A stretch of DNA of 64,000 bases from Pseudomonas svalbardensis (GCF_030053115.1 NZ_CP125619.1:5382001-5446000), one strand, 5' to 3'; shown: positions 1 to 9,320, counted from the stretch's first letter. Made by a program: numbers and translations. The notes: a model not told the origin generated them from the sequence alone.

Positions 1-655
1 GCAGCAAACCCAAGGAGTAAAAACCGCGATCGAACAGCGTCAGCGAGTGATCGGGCGTGGTTTCGATCAGTTGCTCCGCCAGTTTCATTTCGTTGCTGCG
101 ATAGCCATCCAACGCGCTGCCGATCAGCATGTGGCTGGTCAACTCCATTTGGCAGACCATGCGCACCTGGGGGAAACCGGTGTCGCCATGCTGGTTGCTG
201 GCGGAATCGTAGCGCGCCCGATTTTCGGGTGTATCGGGCGTTCGCCATACGACACCGTCGACCCCCAGCAAACGCAAGCCTGCCCAAGTTGGGTGATCCA
301 CGGCCTCATGCCAACTTTTCTGAGTCAGATGGAAGACTTGTCGTACAGCTTCGCTGCCTAATCGCTGACGGGCCTGGACTACGGCGCTGGGCGCCACCAG
401 CGGACGTTGTCCCGGCAGCATGATGTTCATGCGGCTGACCACATCCCAGGCCGACATGCGTCGAAAGAACGCCATGGAGATCACGCACCAAAGCATCATT
501 TCCAGCGGCAAACGCCGCTTGCGCAGGGTCGCCACGCCGGCCTGTTCAAGTGCCTGCTCGACCAAAGATGGATCGAGTAAAGAATCCAGTCCCTCGATTG
601 AGTTAGGGGTGGAGGCGATATTGTGGGTCAGTTCTAGGGCCCGAGCGAGACGCAT
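1..655 (-). CDS. IS4-family transposase, 3' part outside the window
   Basis: About 218 N-terminal residues of a DDE transposase are visible, starting at the ATG at 655. They match the intact copy at 19734-21065: an N-terminal IS4 domain ([20 protein letters not shown]), the first catalytic Asp in LLGVDGVVW (residue 133) and the second in LFDRGF (residue 209). The third catalytic residue and the Y-R-E-K signature lie beyond the edge. A TTG further upstream in the same frame would place the internal terminator hairpin inside the coding region, so the ATG is preferred. No disabling mutation is visible. Confidence 0.85.
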   Translation of the reverse strand, partial: MRLARALELTHNIASTPNSIEGLDSLLDPSLVEQALEQAGVATLRKRRLPLEMMLWCVISMAFFRRMSAWDVVSRMNIMLPGQRPLVAPSAVVQARQRLGSEAVRQVFHLTQKSWHEAVDHPTWAGLRLLGVDGVVWRTPDTPENRARYDSASNQHGDTGFPQVRMVCQMELTSHMLIGSALDGYRSNEMKLAEQLIETTPDHSLTLFDRGFYSLGLL

Positions 656-658
656 AAA

Positions 659-690
659 AAAATCCGATGCCAGTACAGGCATCGGATTTT
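659..690. terminator. IS-internal hairpin in front of the transposase (copy A)
   Basis: Two 13-nt arms (AAAATCCGATGCC and its complement, 659-671 and 678-690) surround a 6-nt loop, with a run of A/T on both sides. Read on the minus strand it ends in T7 directly before the transposase ATG. It looks like an intrinsic terminator usable in both directions. The same hairpin is at 19699-19733 and 38768-38799. Confidence 0.75.
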
Positions 691-739
691 GATTTCTTGC
701 GGCCAAAGGTCAAGCAAGAGGGCTTAACTGATCGGCATT

Positions 740-761
740 AGCCTTTCGAGGCTCCTTTTTT
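740..761 (+). terminator. Half of a host terminator interrupted by IS copy A
   Basis: Directly outside the IS end lies the palindrome AGCCT-TTCG-AGGCT followed by CC and T6. This is the loop and 3' arm of an intrinsic terminator reading rightward. The 5' half would be on the far side of the IS, outside the window. The palindromic part is the likely target duplication, about 13-14 bp. Confidence 0.7.
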
Positions 762-839
762 ATGGGCTCGATTATTACGCTGTGCGCTGGTCATGTCCTT
801 GGCTAAACTGGCTCATCACTCGTCGAATAGCTGCTCATC

Positions 840-1073
840 ATGCTTCGTTTACTGTTCTGGATCGCCCTGATTGCCGCTGCGGTATGGTTCTGGCGCAAGT
901 TCAAGGGCCAGGCTTCCGTGCCCAAGTCCTCTGCCGAGCTGGAAGCGGCCCCCATGGTCCGCTGCGCCCATTGCGGCGTACACCTGCCACGCGACCGCGC
1001 GCTGAGCCTTCAACAACAGTGGTATTGCAGCCAGGCTCATCTTGAGCAAGGCCCGGGCTCCAGTGATCGCTGA
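840..1073 (+). CDS. Small membrane-anchored zinc-ribbon-like protein (PP0621 family)
   Basis: A 77-residue protein with one N-terminal membrane segment (LLFWIALIAAAVWFW) followed by a basic stretch and a short cytoplasmic domain with C-A-H-C (CAHCGVHLPRD) and a later YCSQAH. This is a likely Cys4/Cys3His metal site. The arrangement fits the PP0621 family of pseudomonads, found directly upstream of pilS. Its stop overlaps the pilS start, so the two are probably translationally coupled. The function is unknown; the pairing suggests a link to the pilus sensor, which is inference only. Confidence 0.75.
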   Translation: MLRLLFWIALIAAAVWFWRKFKGQASVPKSSAELEAAPMVRCAHCGVHLPRDRALSLQQQWYCSQAHLEQGPGSSDR

Positions 1074-2652
1074 GACCTCCAGTCCCGGCAGCAAACAGGC
1101 CCAGCGACTGCTGCGCCTCTATCACCTTTACCGTTTGAGCATCGGCATCACCCTGGTGCTGTTGATCTCCAGCAACATGGACAACCAGCTGCTGACGTTC
1201 AGCAATGACGACCTGCTGCGCAGTGGCAGCTGGTTTTACCTGGTGCTGAATATCCTGCTGGTGGTATTCCTCGGGAACACCCGGCGCCCGGCGCAACTGT
1301 TCAGCCTGGCGCTGTCCGACGTCCTGCTGCTGTGCGGTCTGTTCTACGCCGCCGGCGGTGTGGCCAGCGCCATCGGCAACTTGCTTATCGTATCGGTAGC
1401 CATCAGTAACACCTTGTTGCGCGGGCGCATCGGCCTGCTGATTGCCGCCGTTGGCGCGCTTGGCATCGTCGGGCTGAGCTTCCTCCTGAGTTTCAGCCAT
1501 CCCGCCACCCCCAACGATTACCTGCAAGTCGGCACGCTCGGCGCCTTGTGTTTTGCTGCGGCATTGCTGGTGCAAGGGCTGAGCCGACGCCTGGAGGTCA
1601 GCGAAACCCTCGCCGAACAACGGGCCAGCGAAGTCGTCGGCCTCGAAGCCCTCAACGCACTGATCCTGCAACGCATGCGTACCGGCATCCTGGTACTCGA
1701 CGACAAGCGGCGGGTTCAACTGGCCAACCACAGCGCCTTGAACCTGTTAGGCAGGGAAAATCTTGCAGGCCAGCTGATCGACGACTACTTACCCAGCCTG
1801 GTCGAACGCCTGCAACTGTGGCTCAACAATCCGACGCTGCGCCCCCAGAGCCTGAAAGTCGCCAGTAGTGGTCTGGAGCTGCAACCGAGCTTCATTGCCC
1901 TGGACCAAAGCCCTCACCACCAGACCCTGGTTTTTCTCGAAGACCTCGCGCAAATCGCTCAACAAGCCCAGCAATTGAAGCTCGCCGCCCTCGGTCGCCT
2001 GACCGCCGGTATCGCCCATGAAATCCGCAATCCACTGGGCGCCGTTAGTCATGCCGCGCAGCTATTGCAGGAATCAGAGGAACTGAACCGCGCGGATCGA
2101 CGTCTGACACAGATTATTCAAGACCACTCTCAGCGAATGAATCGGGTAATCGAAAACGTCCTGCAACTGTCCCGCCGCCAGCAAACCGTAGCGCTACGGC
2201 TTGATCTGAAGCCGTGGCTGGAGCAGTTCGTCAACGAAACCCGCGAGGGGGCGACCGAGCATCAGCAGATTCATCTGCGCATCGGCTCAGGGGACTTCAA
2301 AACCCTGATGGACCCAGACCAGCTGACCCAGATTCTCGACAATCTGTTGCGCAATGCCTGGCGCCATAGCGCCTTGAATCACGACCTGGCGCAGGTCTGG
2401 CTCGAGTTGTTCGTCGACCCGGACAGCCAGCTACCGATCCTCGAGATCCTCGACGATGGCCCCGGCGTGGCACCGGAGCATCATGTGCACTTGTTCGAAC
2501 CGTTCTTCACCACCAGCCCCCAAGGCACCGGCCTGGGGCTTTATCTGTCCCGTGAGCTGTGCGAAAGCAACCAGGCCCGCCTAGACTTCAAACCACGCCA
2601 AGGCGGCGGTTGCTTTCGCATCACTTTTGCTCACGGACGGAAACAAAGTTGA
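1063..2652 (+). CDS. pilS: Type IV pilus sensor histidine kinase PilS
   Basis: Membrane kinase that controls pilA transcription through PilR. The N-terminal ~190 residues are strongly hydrophobic (multiple membrane segments from RLYHLYRLSIGITLVLLIS onward). A PAS-like region with LILQRMRTGILVLD follows, then the dimerisation/phosphoacceptor box GIAHEIRNPLGAVSHAAQLL and an ATPase domain with N (DNLLRNAWRHS), G1 (DDGPGV) and G2 (GTGLGLYLS) boxes. I chose the GTG at 1063: it gives 529 residues and puts the phosphoacceptor His at 319, as in P. aeruginosa PilS. An in-frame TTG at 1042 would add seven residues. pilR follows after two bases. Confidence 0.93.
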   Translation: MIAETSSPGSKQAQRLLRLYHLYRLSIGITLVLLISSNMDNQLLTFSNDDLLRSGSWFYLVLNILLVVFLGNTRRPAQLFSLALSDVLLLCGLFYAAGGVASAIGNLLIVSVAISNTLLRGRIGLLIAAVGALGIVGLSFLLSFSHPATPNDYLQVGTLGALCFAAALLVQGLSRRLEVSETLAEQRASEVVGLEALNALILQRMRTGILVLDDKRRVQLANHSALNLLGRENLAGQLIDDYLPSLVERLQLWLNNPTLRPQSLKVASSGLELQPSFIALDQSPHHQTLVFLEDLAQIAQQAQQLKLAALGRLTAGIAHEIRNPLGAVSHAAQLLQESEELNRADRRLTQIIQDHSQRMNRVIENVLQLSRRQQTVALRLDLKPWLEQFVNETREGATEHQQIHLRIGSGDFKTLMDPDQLTQILDNLLRNAWRHSALNHDLAQVWLELFVDPDSQLPILEILDDGPGVAPEHHVHLFEPFFTTSPQGTGLGLYLSRELCESNQARLDFKPRQGGGCFRITFAHGRKQS

Positions 2653-2654
2653 AC

Positions 2655-3995
2655 ATGAGCCCACGGCAAAAAGTCCTGATCGTCGACGACGAACCGGATA
2701 TCCGCGAACTCCTGGAAATCACCCTGGGACGGATGAAACTCGACACCTTCAGTGCCCGCAACCTCGGCGAAGCCCAGGCCCTGCTGTCGCGAGAGACGTT
2801 CGATTTGTGCCTGACCGACATGCGCTTGCCGGACGGCACCGGCCTTGAGCTGGTGCAACACATCCAGCAACGCCACCCAAACGTACCGGTGGCAATGATC
2901 ACCGCTTACGGCAGCCTGGAAACGGCGATCAACGCCCTCAAGGCCGGCGCGTTCGACTTCCTGACCAAACCGGTGGACCTCACTCGCCTGCGGGAACTGG
3001 TCAGCAGCGCACTTCGGTTGCCTGCGCCGGGCGGCACAGGCATCGCCATCGATCGCCGGCTGCTGGGCGATTCACCGCCGATGCGCGCCTTGCGCAAACA
3101 CATCGACAAACTGGCCCGCAGCCAGGCGCCGGTGTACATCAGCGGCGAATCCGGCAGCGGCAAGGAATTGGTTGCGCGACTGATCCATGAGCAAGGACCG
3201 CGCGCCAGCCAACCGTTTGTCCCGGTCAATTGCGGGGCGATTCCGTCGGAATTGATGGAGAGCGAATTTTTCGGGCATCGCAAAGGCAGCTTCAGCGGTG
3301 CCATCGAAGACAAACCCGGACTGTTCCAGGCTGCCCATGGCGGCACCCTGTTCCTAGACGAAGTGGCAGATTTGCCGCTGGCGATGCAGGTCAAACTGCT
3401 ACGGGCAATACAGGAAAAAGCCGTTCGCGGTGTCGGCGAGCAACAGGAAACCGTGGTCGACGTGCGTATCCTTTGCGCCACCCACAAAGACCTCGACGCC
3501 GAAGTCGCCGCCGAACGCTTTCGCCAGGATTTGTACTACCGGTTGAACGTGATTGAACTACGGGTGCCGCCCTTGCGCGAACGCCGTGACGACATCGAAT
3601 CCCTCGCCAGCCATGTGCTCAAACGCTTGGCCATCAGCACTGGCCAACCCGCCGCAAAACTCCACCCCCAAGCCCTCGACGCGCTGAAAAGCTACCGCTT
3701 CCCCGGCAACGTGCGGGAACTGGAGAACATGCTCGAACGGGCGCACACGTTGTGCGAAAACAAACAGATTGAAGCCAGCGACCTGCGACTGGCCGAAGGC
3801 AACTGCAACCCGGAAGGTGGTGTGCCGGACCTGACACAGATCGACAACCTGGAAGACTACCTGGAAAACGTCGAACGCAACCTTATCCTCCAGGCCCTGG
3901 AAGAAACCCGCTGGAACCGCACTGCGGCGGCTCAGCGGTTGAATTTATCGTTTCGGTCGATGCGCTACAGGCTGAAGAAATTCGGGTTGGATTGA
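2655..3995 (+). CDS. pilR: Type IV pilus response regulator PilR, sigma-54 dependent
   Basis: A 446-residue NtrC-type activator. The receiver domain (residues 1-120) has the acidic pair VDDEP and phosphoacceptor Asp55 in LTDMRLPDG. The AAA+ domain has Walker A GESGSGKE and Walker B GGTLFLDEVADL. The C-terminal Fis-type helix-turn-helix is TRWNRTAAAQRLNLSFRSMRYRLKKFGLD. The sigma-54 contact loop reads GSFSGA where the family consensus is GAFTGA, a conservative Thr-to-Ser change at the contact residue. The gene forms an operon with pilS and activates pilin transcription. It is followed by an inverted REP pair rather than a classical terminator. Confidence 0.95.
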   Translation: MSPRQKVLIVDDEPDIRELLEITLGRMKLDTFSARNLGEAQALLSRETFDLCLTDMRLPDGTGLELVQHIQQRHPNVPVAMITAYGSLETAINALKAGAFDFLTKPVDLTRLRELVSSALRLPAPGGTGIAIDRRLLGDSPPMRALRKHIDKLARSQAPVYISGESGSGKELVARLIHEQGPRASQPFVPVNCGAIPSELMESEFFGHRKGSFSGAIEDKPGLFQAAHGGTLFLDEVADLPLAMQVKLLRAIQEKAVRGVGEQQETVVDVRILCATHKDLDAEVAAERFRQDLYYRLNVIELRVPPLRERRDDIESLASHVLKRLAISTGQPAAKLHPQALDALKSYRFPGNVRELENMLERAHTLCENKQIEASDLRLAEGNCNPEGGVPDLTQIDNLEDYLENVERNLILQALEETRWNRTAAAQRLNLSFRSMRYRLKKFGLD

Positions 3996-4004
3996 GGACC
4001 CCTT

Positions 4005-4120
4005 CGTCGGAACGCCGCCCGGAGCAAGCTCGCTCCCACAGGGTTCAGTGGTGTGGACATAATCTGAACACACCTCAGATCAATTGTGGGAGCGAGCTTG
4101 CTCCGGGCGGCGTTCCGACG
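4005..4120. repeat. REP doublet between convergent pilR and thiO
   Basis: Two 36-bp arms in inverted orientation (4005-4040 and 4085-4120), each containing GGAGCAAGCTCGCTCCCACA or its complement, separated by about 44 bp. The arms can fold into a long cruciform and probably act as a transcription or mRNA-end barrier for both convergent genes. The sequence between the arms differs from that of the other four doublets in this window. Confidence 0.85.
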
Positions 4121-4153
4121 ATGGCGATCGGGCAAGCAATCAATATCTAACGG

Positions 4154-5254
4154 TTAAATACGTCCAGCCGGTGCATACGGCGCCGGATCAATGATCGGCT
4201 CACGCCCCAGCATCACATCCGCAAACAACTGACACGACGCTGGCGCCAGCACCAAGCCATTACGGTAATGCCCGCAATTGAGCCAAAGCCCTTCGAACCC
4301 TGGCACCCGACCGATGTAGGGAATGCCTTCCGGTGAGCCCGGTCGCAACCCGGCCCAGTGGCCGACGACCTCGGCATCCGCCAGTGCAGGAATCAACTCC
4401 ACCGCTGACGCCTTCAGGCTCTCCAGGGCAGATTCGGTCGGCGTCTTGTCGAAGCCTTGATGCTCCAGCGTACTGCCGATCAGAATGTGCCCATCGCGCC
4501 GAGGAATCGCATAACGCCCCTTGGCCAGAACCATGCTCGGCAGGAAATCCGATGCGCATTTGTAGAGAATCATCTGCCCTTTCACCGGCTCTACCGGCAG
4601 GTCCAAGCCCAGGAGTTTAAGTAAATCACCGCTCCAGGCACCCGCGGTCAGCACCACCTGATCGCCATGAATCGCTCCCGCCGAGGTCTGCACCCCGACC
4701 ACCGTAGCGCCTTCACGGATAAACCCGCTGACTTCACACTGCTCATGAATCGTCACGTTCGGCAGCGCCAGCAACGCAGCCTTGAGGGACTTCACCAGCC
4801 GCGGATTACGCACATTGGCCACATCGGCCATGTAGATCGCCCGGGAAAAACCGCTCCCCAGCACCGGCACCGCGTCGTGAGCCGCCGAGATATCCACAGC
4901 CCGCAACGGACGGTTTTCCCGCTCGGCCCATGCCAGCGCCTCGGCCTCATCATCCAGATCCAGCCAGTACAACCCGGTGGTATGCACTTCGGGATCGACA
5001 CCGGTGGCGGCAAATAGTCGCTCGCCCAGCTGTGGATAAAAATCCTGGGACCAATGCGCCAACGCGGTGACCGCCGGGCTGTAGCGCCATGGGTAGAGCG
5101 GCGAGACGATGCCGCCGCCCGCCCAGGACGACTCCCGACCGACGTTCGAGCGATCCAGCAGCACAACGTTTTGCACTTCGGACGCGAGATTGAACGCTGT
5201 CAGCAGGCCAATCACGCCGCCGCCGACAATCACCACTTGCTGTTGCCTGGTCAT
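4154..5254 (-). CDS. thiO: Glycine/D-amino-acid oxidase ThiO
   Basis: FAD-dependent oxidase of the DAO family, about 366 residues, that supplies the imine intermediate for thiazole (thiamine) synthesis in many bacteria. Visible signs are the Rossmann FAD motif VVIVGGGVIGLLTAFNLA at the N-terminus, ESSWAGGGIVSPLYPWRY, the VVLTAGAWSG motif, and the C-terminal WAGLRPGSPEGIPYIG and GHYRNGLVLAP typical of ThiO. The ATG at 5254 is preferred over an in-frame TTG at 5266. It follows pilE by 56 bases on the same strand, as in P. aeruginosa. The exact substrate cannot be read from sequence. Confidence 0.88.
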   Translation of the reverse strand: MTRQQQVVIVGGGVIGLLTAFNLASEVQNVVLLDRSNVGRESSWAGGGIVSPLYPWRYSPAVTALAHWSQDFYPQLGERLFAATGVDPEVHTTGLYWLDLDDEAEALAWAERENRPLRAVDISAAHDAVPVLGSGFSRAIYMADVANVRNPRLVKSLKAALLALPNVTIHEQCEVSGFIREGATVVGVQTSAGAIHGDQVVLTAGAWSGDLLKLLGLDLPVEPVKGQMILYKCASDFLPSMVLAKGRYAIPRRDGHILIGSTLEHQGFDKTPTESALESLKASAVELIPALADAEVVGHWAGLRPGSPEGIPYIGRVPGFEGLWLNCGHYRNGLVLAPASCQLFADVMLGREPIIDPAPYAPAGRI

Positions 5255-5310
5255 GTTCTGATCCAACCGTTAAATAGACAGAGGGCACAAAAGGCGCCCG
5301 AAAAAGGAAC

Positions 5311-5712
5311 TCAGCGACCCCAGCAATCTTTAGTGACGAGCCCGGACTGCGCATTGACCATGCTTCTGACACCGGTGTTGGTGATAGTGAAATCCCCACA
5401 CTTGTCAGTTGCCATGGCTTTGCCAGACTTGCGCACGGCCGTCAGCAGGAAGGTCTGATCGGTCAGTGTCTGGGTAATGGTGTAAAAGTCATTGCCTGGG
5501 CTCAGGCCGGCGGCGTTGGTGTAAACATTGTTCTGCGAATAAAAACGCTCGAGGATCTGCGCCTGCTCGGAGAGCAGCCCGGCCACTTCAGTTCGACGGC
5601 CCTTTTTTACGTACTCGGTGAGGCTCGGGTAGCCAATGGTGATGACGATCCCGATGATCGCAATCACGATCATGATCTCGATCAGGGTAAAACCTCGGTT
5701 GGATCTGCGCAT
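5311..5712 (-). CDS. pilE: Minor type IV pilin PilE
   Basis: A 133-residue pilin with the short basic leader MRRSNRG and the prepilin peptidase site G/FTLIE, with the conserved Glu5. A hydrophobic N-terminal helix (IMIVIAIIGIVITIGYPSL) and a C-terminal Cys pair (DKCGDF and KDCWGR) forming the usual D-loop follow. It belongs to the minor pilins that prime pilus assembly with PilV, PilW, PilX and FimU. It is the last pilin gene of the minus-strand operon, 14 bases after pilY1. There is no room for a pilY2 gene between them. Confidence 0.9.
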   Translation of the reverse strand: MRRSNRGFTLIEIMIVIAIIGIVITIGYPSLTEYVKKGRRTEVAGLLSEQAQILERFYSQNNVYTNAAGLSPGNDFYTITQTLTDQTFLLTAVRKSGKAMATDKCGDFTITNTGVRSMVNAQSGLVTKDCWGR

Positions 5713-5726
5713 GCCTCAACTCTCAC

Positions 5727-8700
5727 TTACTGTATTTGTCGCCACATGATGCGACGGCTGCCGCCGCTGCCGGGCTTTTCCACCAGGGAGCTGATGCCAC
5801 CGCTGGAGTCGTTCACAATCTTGCGGGACGCATTGTTGACGATCGCGTTCAGCGTCGGAATACCACCGGTGAAAATCACCCCGCTGGAAATCGAATCCTT
5901 GATGTCGACCAGACCGTCGCCATTGGTGTCGAGCACCGCGTAGTTGAGCATCTTACCGCTGAATGCATCGAGTTCGACCAGTTTGCCGGTACCGAAACTG
6001 GCGCAAGGGTCGGTGGTGTCCACGCTGGCCGTGGTGAACACGATCCGGCCGGCCACCAGACTGGCCTGATTGATCACCTGCTCACCAGTTAGCACGTTGT
6101 TGTACACCAGCGGCAGGTACCAGCCTTTTTTCGCCGGATAGGTCACGTCGTTCTGGCTGGTGGTGATGAATTGCCCACTGCTACCGGAGAACACACCGGT
6201 CACCGCCTGGGCCTGCAAACTGGACGTTGTGATTTGCCCGGAGCCACCTTCCGCATCCCACACGGCATAGAACGCCTGGAGGTCTTTGTTGGTCTTGTCG
6301 GCCGTCTCATTGAATTTACCGGTACCGAAAAATACTTCCTTCCCTCCCAACGAATTGTCCGCCAGCAATGGTTGCGCGGTAATCGGCTGGGTGATGCCAC
6401 CTGCGGTGGTAAACAGCGGTTTGCGGGAAAACGCCAGATCCCACGACTCCGGGGCGGTGGCGCTCAAATCAAACTTCCACAGCCTCCCCTTCAAATCGCC
6501 GCCATAAGCGGCCTGCACCACATTTTGCGAGTTGACTCGAAGTTTTACCGACGACAGGCCGTTGGTAGTCTCGGCGCCGTCGACCACTATTTTCTTGATC
6601 AGCGTGCCGTCGCGAATGTCGACCACGTACAACGCTGCCACCCCGGAGTTGCTGCCATAACCGTTGGAGATGAATGCGGCCCATCGACCGTCGGCCAAGC
6701 GTGCCACTTCCGGTCGTGCATAGGCATAACCCAGATCATTGAAAACGTTCGCCGAGTTTGCTGTGGCCGGTGCGCTGATCTCCCACAACGCCTTGGTTAC
6801 GTTACCGGCCGATGCATCGAACAGTTGCAGCGCATAGAAGGTTCGCCCCCCCGCCCCTGTCCCGCCCAACGCAAGGGTTTTCCAGGCGCTGTTGAGTTGG
6901 GCATCGAACACGCCCACCTGGCCGTCCACCAGAAACTTGTGACTCACCCCGTTTATGTAAGTGGGGTCGGCGATGTAGCGCAGTGACGGCAAAACGCTGG
7001 ACGGCATGAAAGCGTAACGCCGCGTTCCATTTGCCGCGTTGATGACATTTACAAACCCGTCGTTGGCGTTCACCACGAGGCTGGCGTTCATGGTTGCCGC
7101 TTTGGTTGCCAGATAGGTGCTGTAAGTGGTGTCGCCTGACAGATCGGACGCGGTTTTATCCGTGGGCGATGCCAGGGCCAACGGCGAATTGATGATGTCG
7201 CCAAGCAGCACACTGCGCACTTTCAGGCCAACCTTGTTGGTGCCCTTGCTCCACTCCACCAGATCGCTGCCGGTGATGCCGATGGGCAAACTCTGGCTGA
7301 GGGATGTTTGCTGGGCAGGGGAAAAACTGGCGTAAGCCAGCGTCACGGCCGCGTTGGTCAGGGTGTTCCAGGATTGATAGGTCGGCGCGGTGGCACCGGG
7401 CACGATGGCGGTATCGGTGGTCCATAACACCGAGGTGGTGTTGACCGCGCCAGCGGAGGTAAATCCATAGGACTTGATCGTACCGCGCCAATCCTTGGGA
7501 TCGTAACTGGTCTGAAAGTAACTCGAACCGCTGGCCAGAATGGTCCCGCTGGTGACGCCACCCCCACCGGAGCCGGCCTTGGAGGTGATGTCGCCCAGCG
7601 CCGACGACAGTGCACTGTTGAGTCCTGCACTGTCGGTCGCCTGGTAATACTTGCCCTGCCCGTAAGTCGCAGCGTCCGACAACATCTGGTTCGCGATGGC
7701 GAACCCCACGGTGTAGGTGTTCATGTTCTGTTTGGGAAAATCCACTGCGTCCCAGTTTTTACCCGCAACATCAGTGCCGGTCGTGCGCATGTCGATGTCG
7801 AAGGCGAACTTGGCGATGTCATCCAGGTACAGGGTGTCGCCCTCATCGTCGCCGGAGAGGCTGGCGCCATCGTTATTGCTGATCCCGTCCCAGTTCGGTA
7901 ACCGGCTGCCACCCAGCGGATCGTTGGTCGGAAAGGTTCGGTCGTAGGTCGGCAGACCATCGGTAATCACCACCCCGTAATTTTTCTGGCAACGGTACTG
8001 AATCGGACTGGTATAGGTGTTGGGCGTCGAGTTGTTGTATGGCGCCATGCCACGGAAATAGCGGGTGATTTCGTAATAGGCTTCTGCCAGCGGTGTATTG
8101 GCTTTCGCGCTCAGTTCATCGATCACGTCGATCAGTGCGTTGTAGTTGATATTGGCCTGAGCCTGGGTCACGGTGCCGCTGACCGCCGACATATCACTGA
8201 CCGAACGGGCAATGTAACCGCCGTCATTCTTGTGGTTGCCGACCGCCAGATTGAACGTCGACAGGCCGATGCGCAGCGCGCGGTTGCTGGCCACCAACAT
8301 CTTGGAAACGTTGCGCGCCACGTTCATCCGGTAATCATTGGGGATCGAGCCATCAGTGAAATCCCGATCTGAATTGTTGGCCAGACTTATCAGATAGGAC
8401 AAGTAATTTGCCGTATACCGCGTGTCCTCGCTCCCCACCGGATCGGGAAGCTTGAGGCAAAGCGAATCCAGACCGGAAGAACTGTTGTTATAAAAACCGT
8501 ACCAATCTTTCAAACATGTTCCTCGAGTTAAACTCGACAAAGCAATATTGGTATCGGTCATATCAAGCTCGCGGCCTTTCTTGCACGTACCATTGGAGAG
8601 GCAAATAGTCACCGGGGTGCGCGCGACCGTCGGGTCAAAGCCTGCCGCCCAGATAATGTTGTTCATACTCCCCGAGTCATCGAGTAACAGCATCACATTG

Positions 8701-8843
8701 GGTGCCACGGCGGCGCTCAACAGCGGCGAATCCGAGGGCGTGAAGGCGTAAGTCGGCGCTGCCAGATAAAGGCTCAACGCCGCGCCGCAGAACAACTGCA
8801 ACAACCGATGGCGCCAACCTGTGCGCGCCTCAATATTTCGCAT
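5727..8843 (-). CDS. pilY1: Pilus tip adhesin and mechanosensor PilY1
   Basis: About 1038 residues. The signal peptide ends near APTYAFTPS. A von Willebrand A-type domain follows with the MIDAS motif DDSGSM. The C-terminal half is a beta-propeller of the PilY1/PilC type with an EF-hand-like calcium loop (DTNGDGLVDIKD) that controls pilus retraction in relatives. The stretch just after the MIDAS contains four Cys residues (CLSNGTC, GTCLKDW, SLCLKL) and is AT-richer than its surroundings (23 of 60 G+C at 8461-8520). Start choice: the ATG at 8843 has GGAGAG five bases upstream and overlaps the pilX stop; an earlier in-frame ATG at 8861 lacks this. Confidence 0.92.
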   Translation of the reverse strand: MRNIEARTGWRHRLLQLFCGAALSLYLAAPTYAFTPSDSPLLSAAVAPNVMLLLDDSGSMNNIIWAAGFDPTVARTPVTICLSNGTCKKGRELDMTDTNIALSSLTRGTCLKDWYGFYNNSSSGLDSLCLKLPDPVGSEDTRYTANYLSYLISLANNSDRDFTDGSIPNDYRMNVARNVSKMLVASNRALRIGLSTFNLAVGNHKNDGGYIARSVSDMSAVSGTVTQAQANINYNALIDVIDELSAKANTPLAEAYYEITRYFRGMAPYNNSTPNTYTSPIQYRCQKNYGVVITDGLPTYDRTFPTNDPLGGSRLPNWDGISNNDGASLSGDDEGDTLYLDDIAKFAFDIDMRTTGTDVAGKNWDAVDFPKQNMNTYTVGFAIANQMLSDAATYGQGKYYQATDSAGLNSALSSALGDITSKAGSGGGGVTSGTILASGSSYFQTSYDPKDWRGTIKSYGFTSAGAVNTTSVLWTTDTAIVPGATAPTYQSWNTLTNAAVTLAYASFSPAQQTSLSQSLPIGITGSDLVEWSKGTNKVGLKVRSVLLGDIINSPLALASPTDKTASDLSGDTTYSTYLATKAATMNASLVVNANDGFVNVINAANGTRRYAFMPSSVLPSLRYIADPTYINGVSHKFLVDGQVGVFDAQLNSAWKTLALGGTGAGGRTFYALQLFDASAGNVTKALWEISAPATANSANVFNDLGYAYARPEVARLADGRWAAFISNGYGSNSGVAALYVVDIRDGTLIKKIVVDGAETTNGLSSVKLRVNSQNVVQAAYGGDLKGRLWKFDLSATAPESWDLAFSRKPLFTTAGGITQPITAQPLLADNSLGGKEVFFGTGKFNETADKTNKDLQAFYAVWDAEGGSGQITTSSLQAQAVTGVFSGSSGQFITTSQNDVTYPAKKGWYLPLVYNNVLTGEQVINQASLVAGRIVFTTASVDTTDPCASFGTGKLVELDAFSGKMLNYAVLDTNGDGLVDIKDSISSGVIFTGGIPTLNAIVNNASRKIVNDSSGGISSLVEKPGSGGSRRIMWRQIQ

Positions 8844-9309
8844 AGATACTCTCCACCACACTGCGCGAGTTGCCCGCGATGCCGACTGCGGTCACCCGGT
8901 ACAGCGTTGTCGAGGTGTTGCTCGGCACATTCACGGCAGTCAAGGTGGTGCCGATGTTCTGCACCCCGTAAAAACCGCTACCGGAGGCGATCCAGGTGAC
9001 CCCCGAGGTGGAATTGAAGCTGGCGCCGGTGATTGTCGACGACTCGGCCGGTGGCGCGCATTGGGTGGTGCCGCTACAGACCGGCAACGAAAAGGTATCC
9101 AGTTGCACCGCGCTTTCACCTACGCGCAACGCCGACTCGGCGCCCTGGAACGACTGATTGCGCAAGGTCACGCTGGCGGCCATTTTTTCCTGCAGGGTGG
9201 CGTTTTGCATCGATGAAAGACCGATCAGTGTCAGCAACAGAAGAAATACCAGGCTGACCAGCAGCGCCATGCCCCGCTGGGCGTGAGGGCTCCCGGGAGA
9301 AATATTCAT
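8830..9309 (-). CDS. pilX: Minor pilin PilX
   Basis: 159 residues. The leader ends in QRG, followed by MALLVSLVFLLLLTLIGLSSMQNATLQEKMA, the usual PilX start with Met in place of Phe and no FTLIE motif. Part of the pilus-priming tip complex. The ATG at 9309 is preceded by GAGGAGGG at a good distance. It overlaps pilY1 by 14 bases and follows pilW by 11 bases, consistent with tight co-translation. Confidence 0.88.
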   Translation of the reverse strand: MNISPGSPHAQRGMALLVSLVFLLLLTLIGLSSMQNATLQEKMAASVTLRNQSFQGAESALRVGESAVQLDTFSLPVCSGTTQCAPPAESSTITGASFNSTSGVTWIASGSGFYGVQNIGTTLTAVNVPSNTSTTLYRVTAVGIAGNSRSVVESIYAKY

Positions 9310-9320
9310 CGGCCCTCCTC

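Larger units (their letters stand above)
1..739 (-). mobile_element. IS4-family element, copy A, cut by the left window edge
   Basis: This is the 5' (transposase-start) part of the element also found at 19650-21073 and 37688-38848. By eye it is identical to the second copy over the shared stretch, which implies recent transposition. The visible terminal repeat at 723-739 reads, outward, as AATGCCGATCAGTTAAG on the minus strand. The element runs out of the window before the transposase 3' end. It abuts half of a palindromic terminator stem at 740-761. Confidence 0.9.

Noticed and set aside
5713..5726. Missing pilY2 as a deletion
   Set aside because: Only 14 bases lie between pilY1 and pilE, but pilY2 is not general in pseudomonads, so its absence is not evidence of loss.
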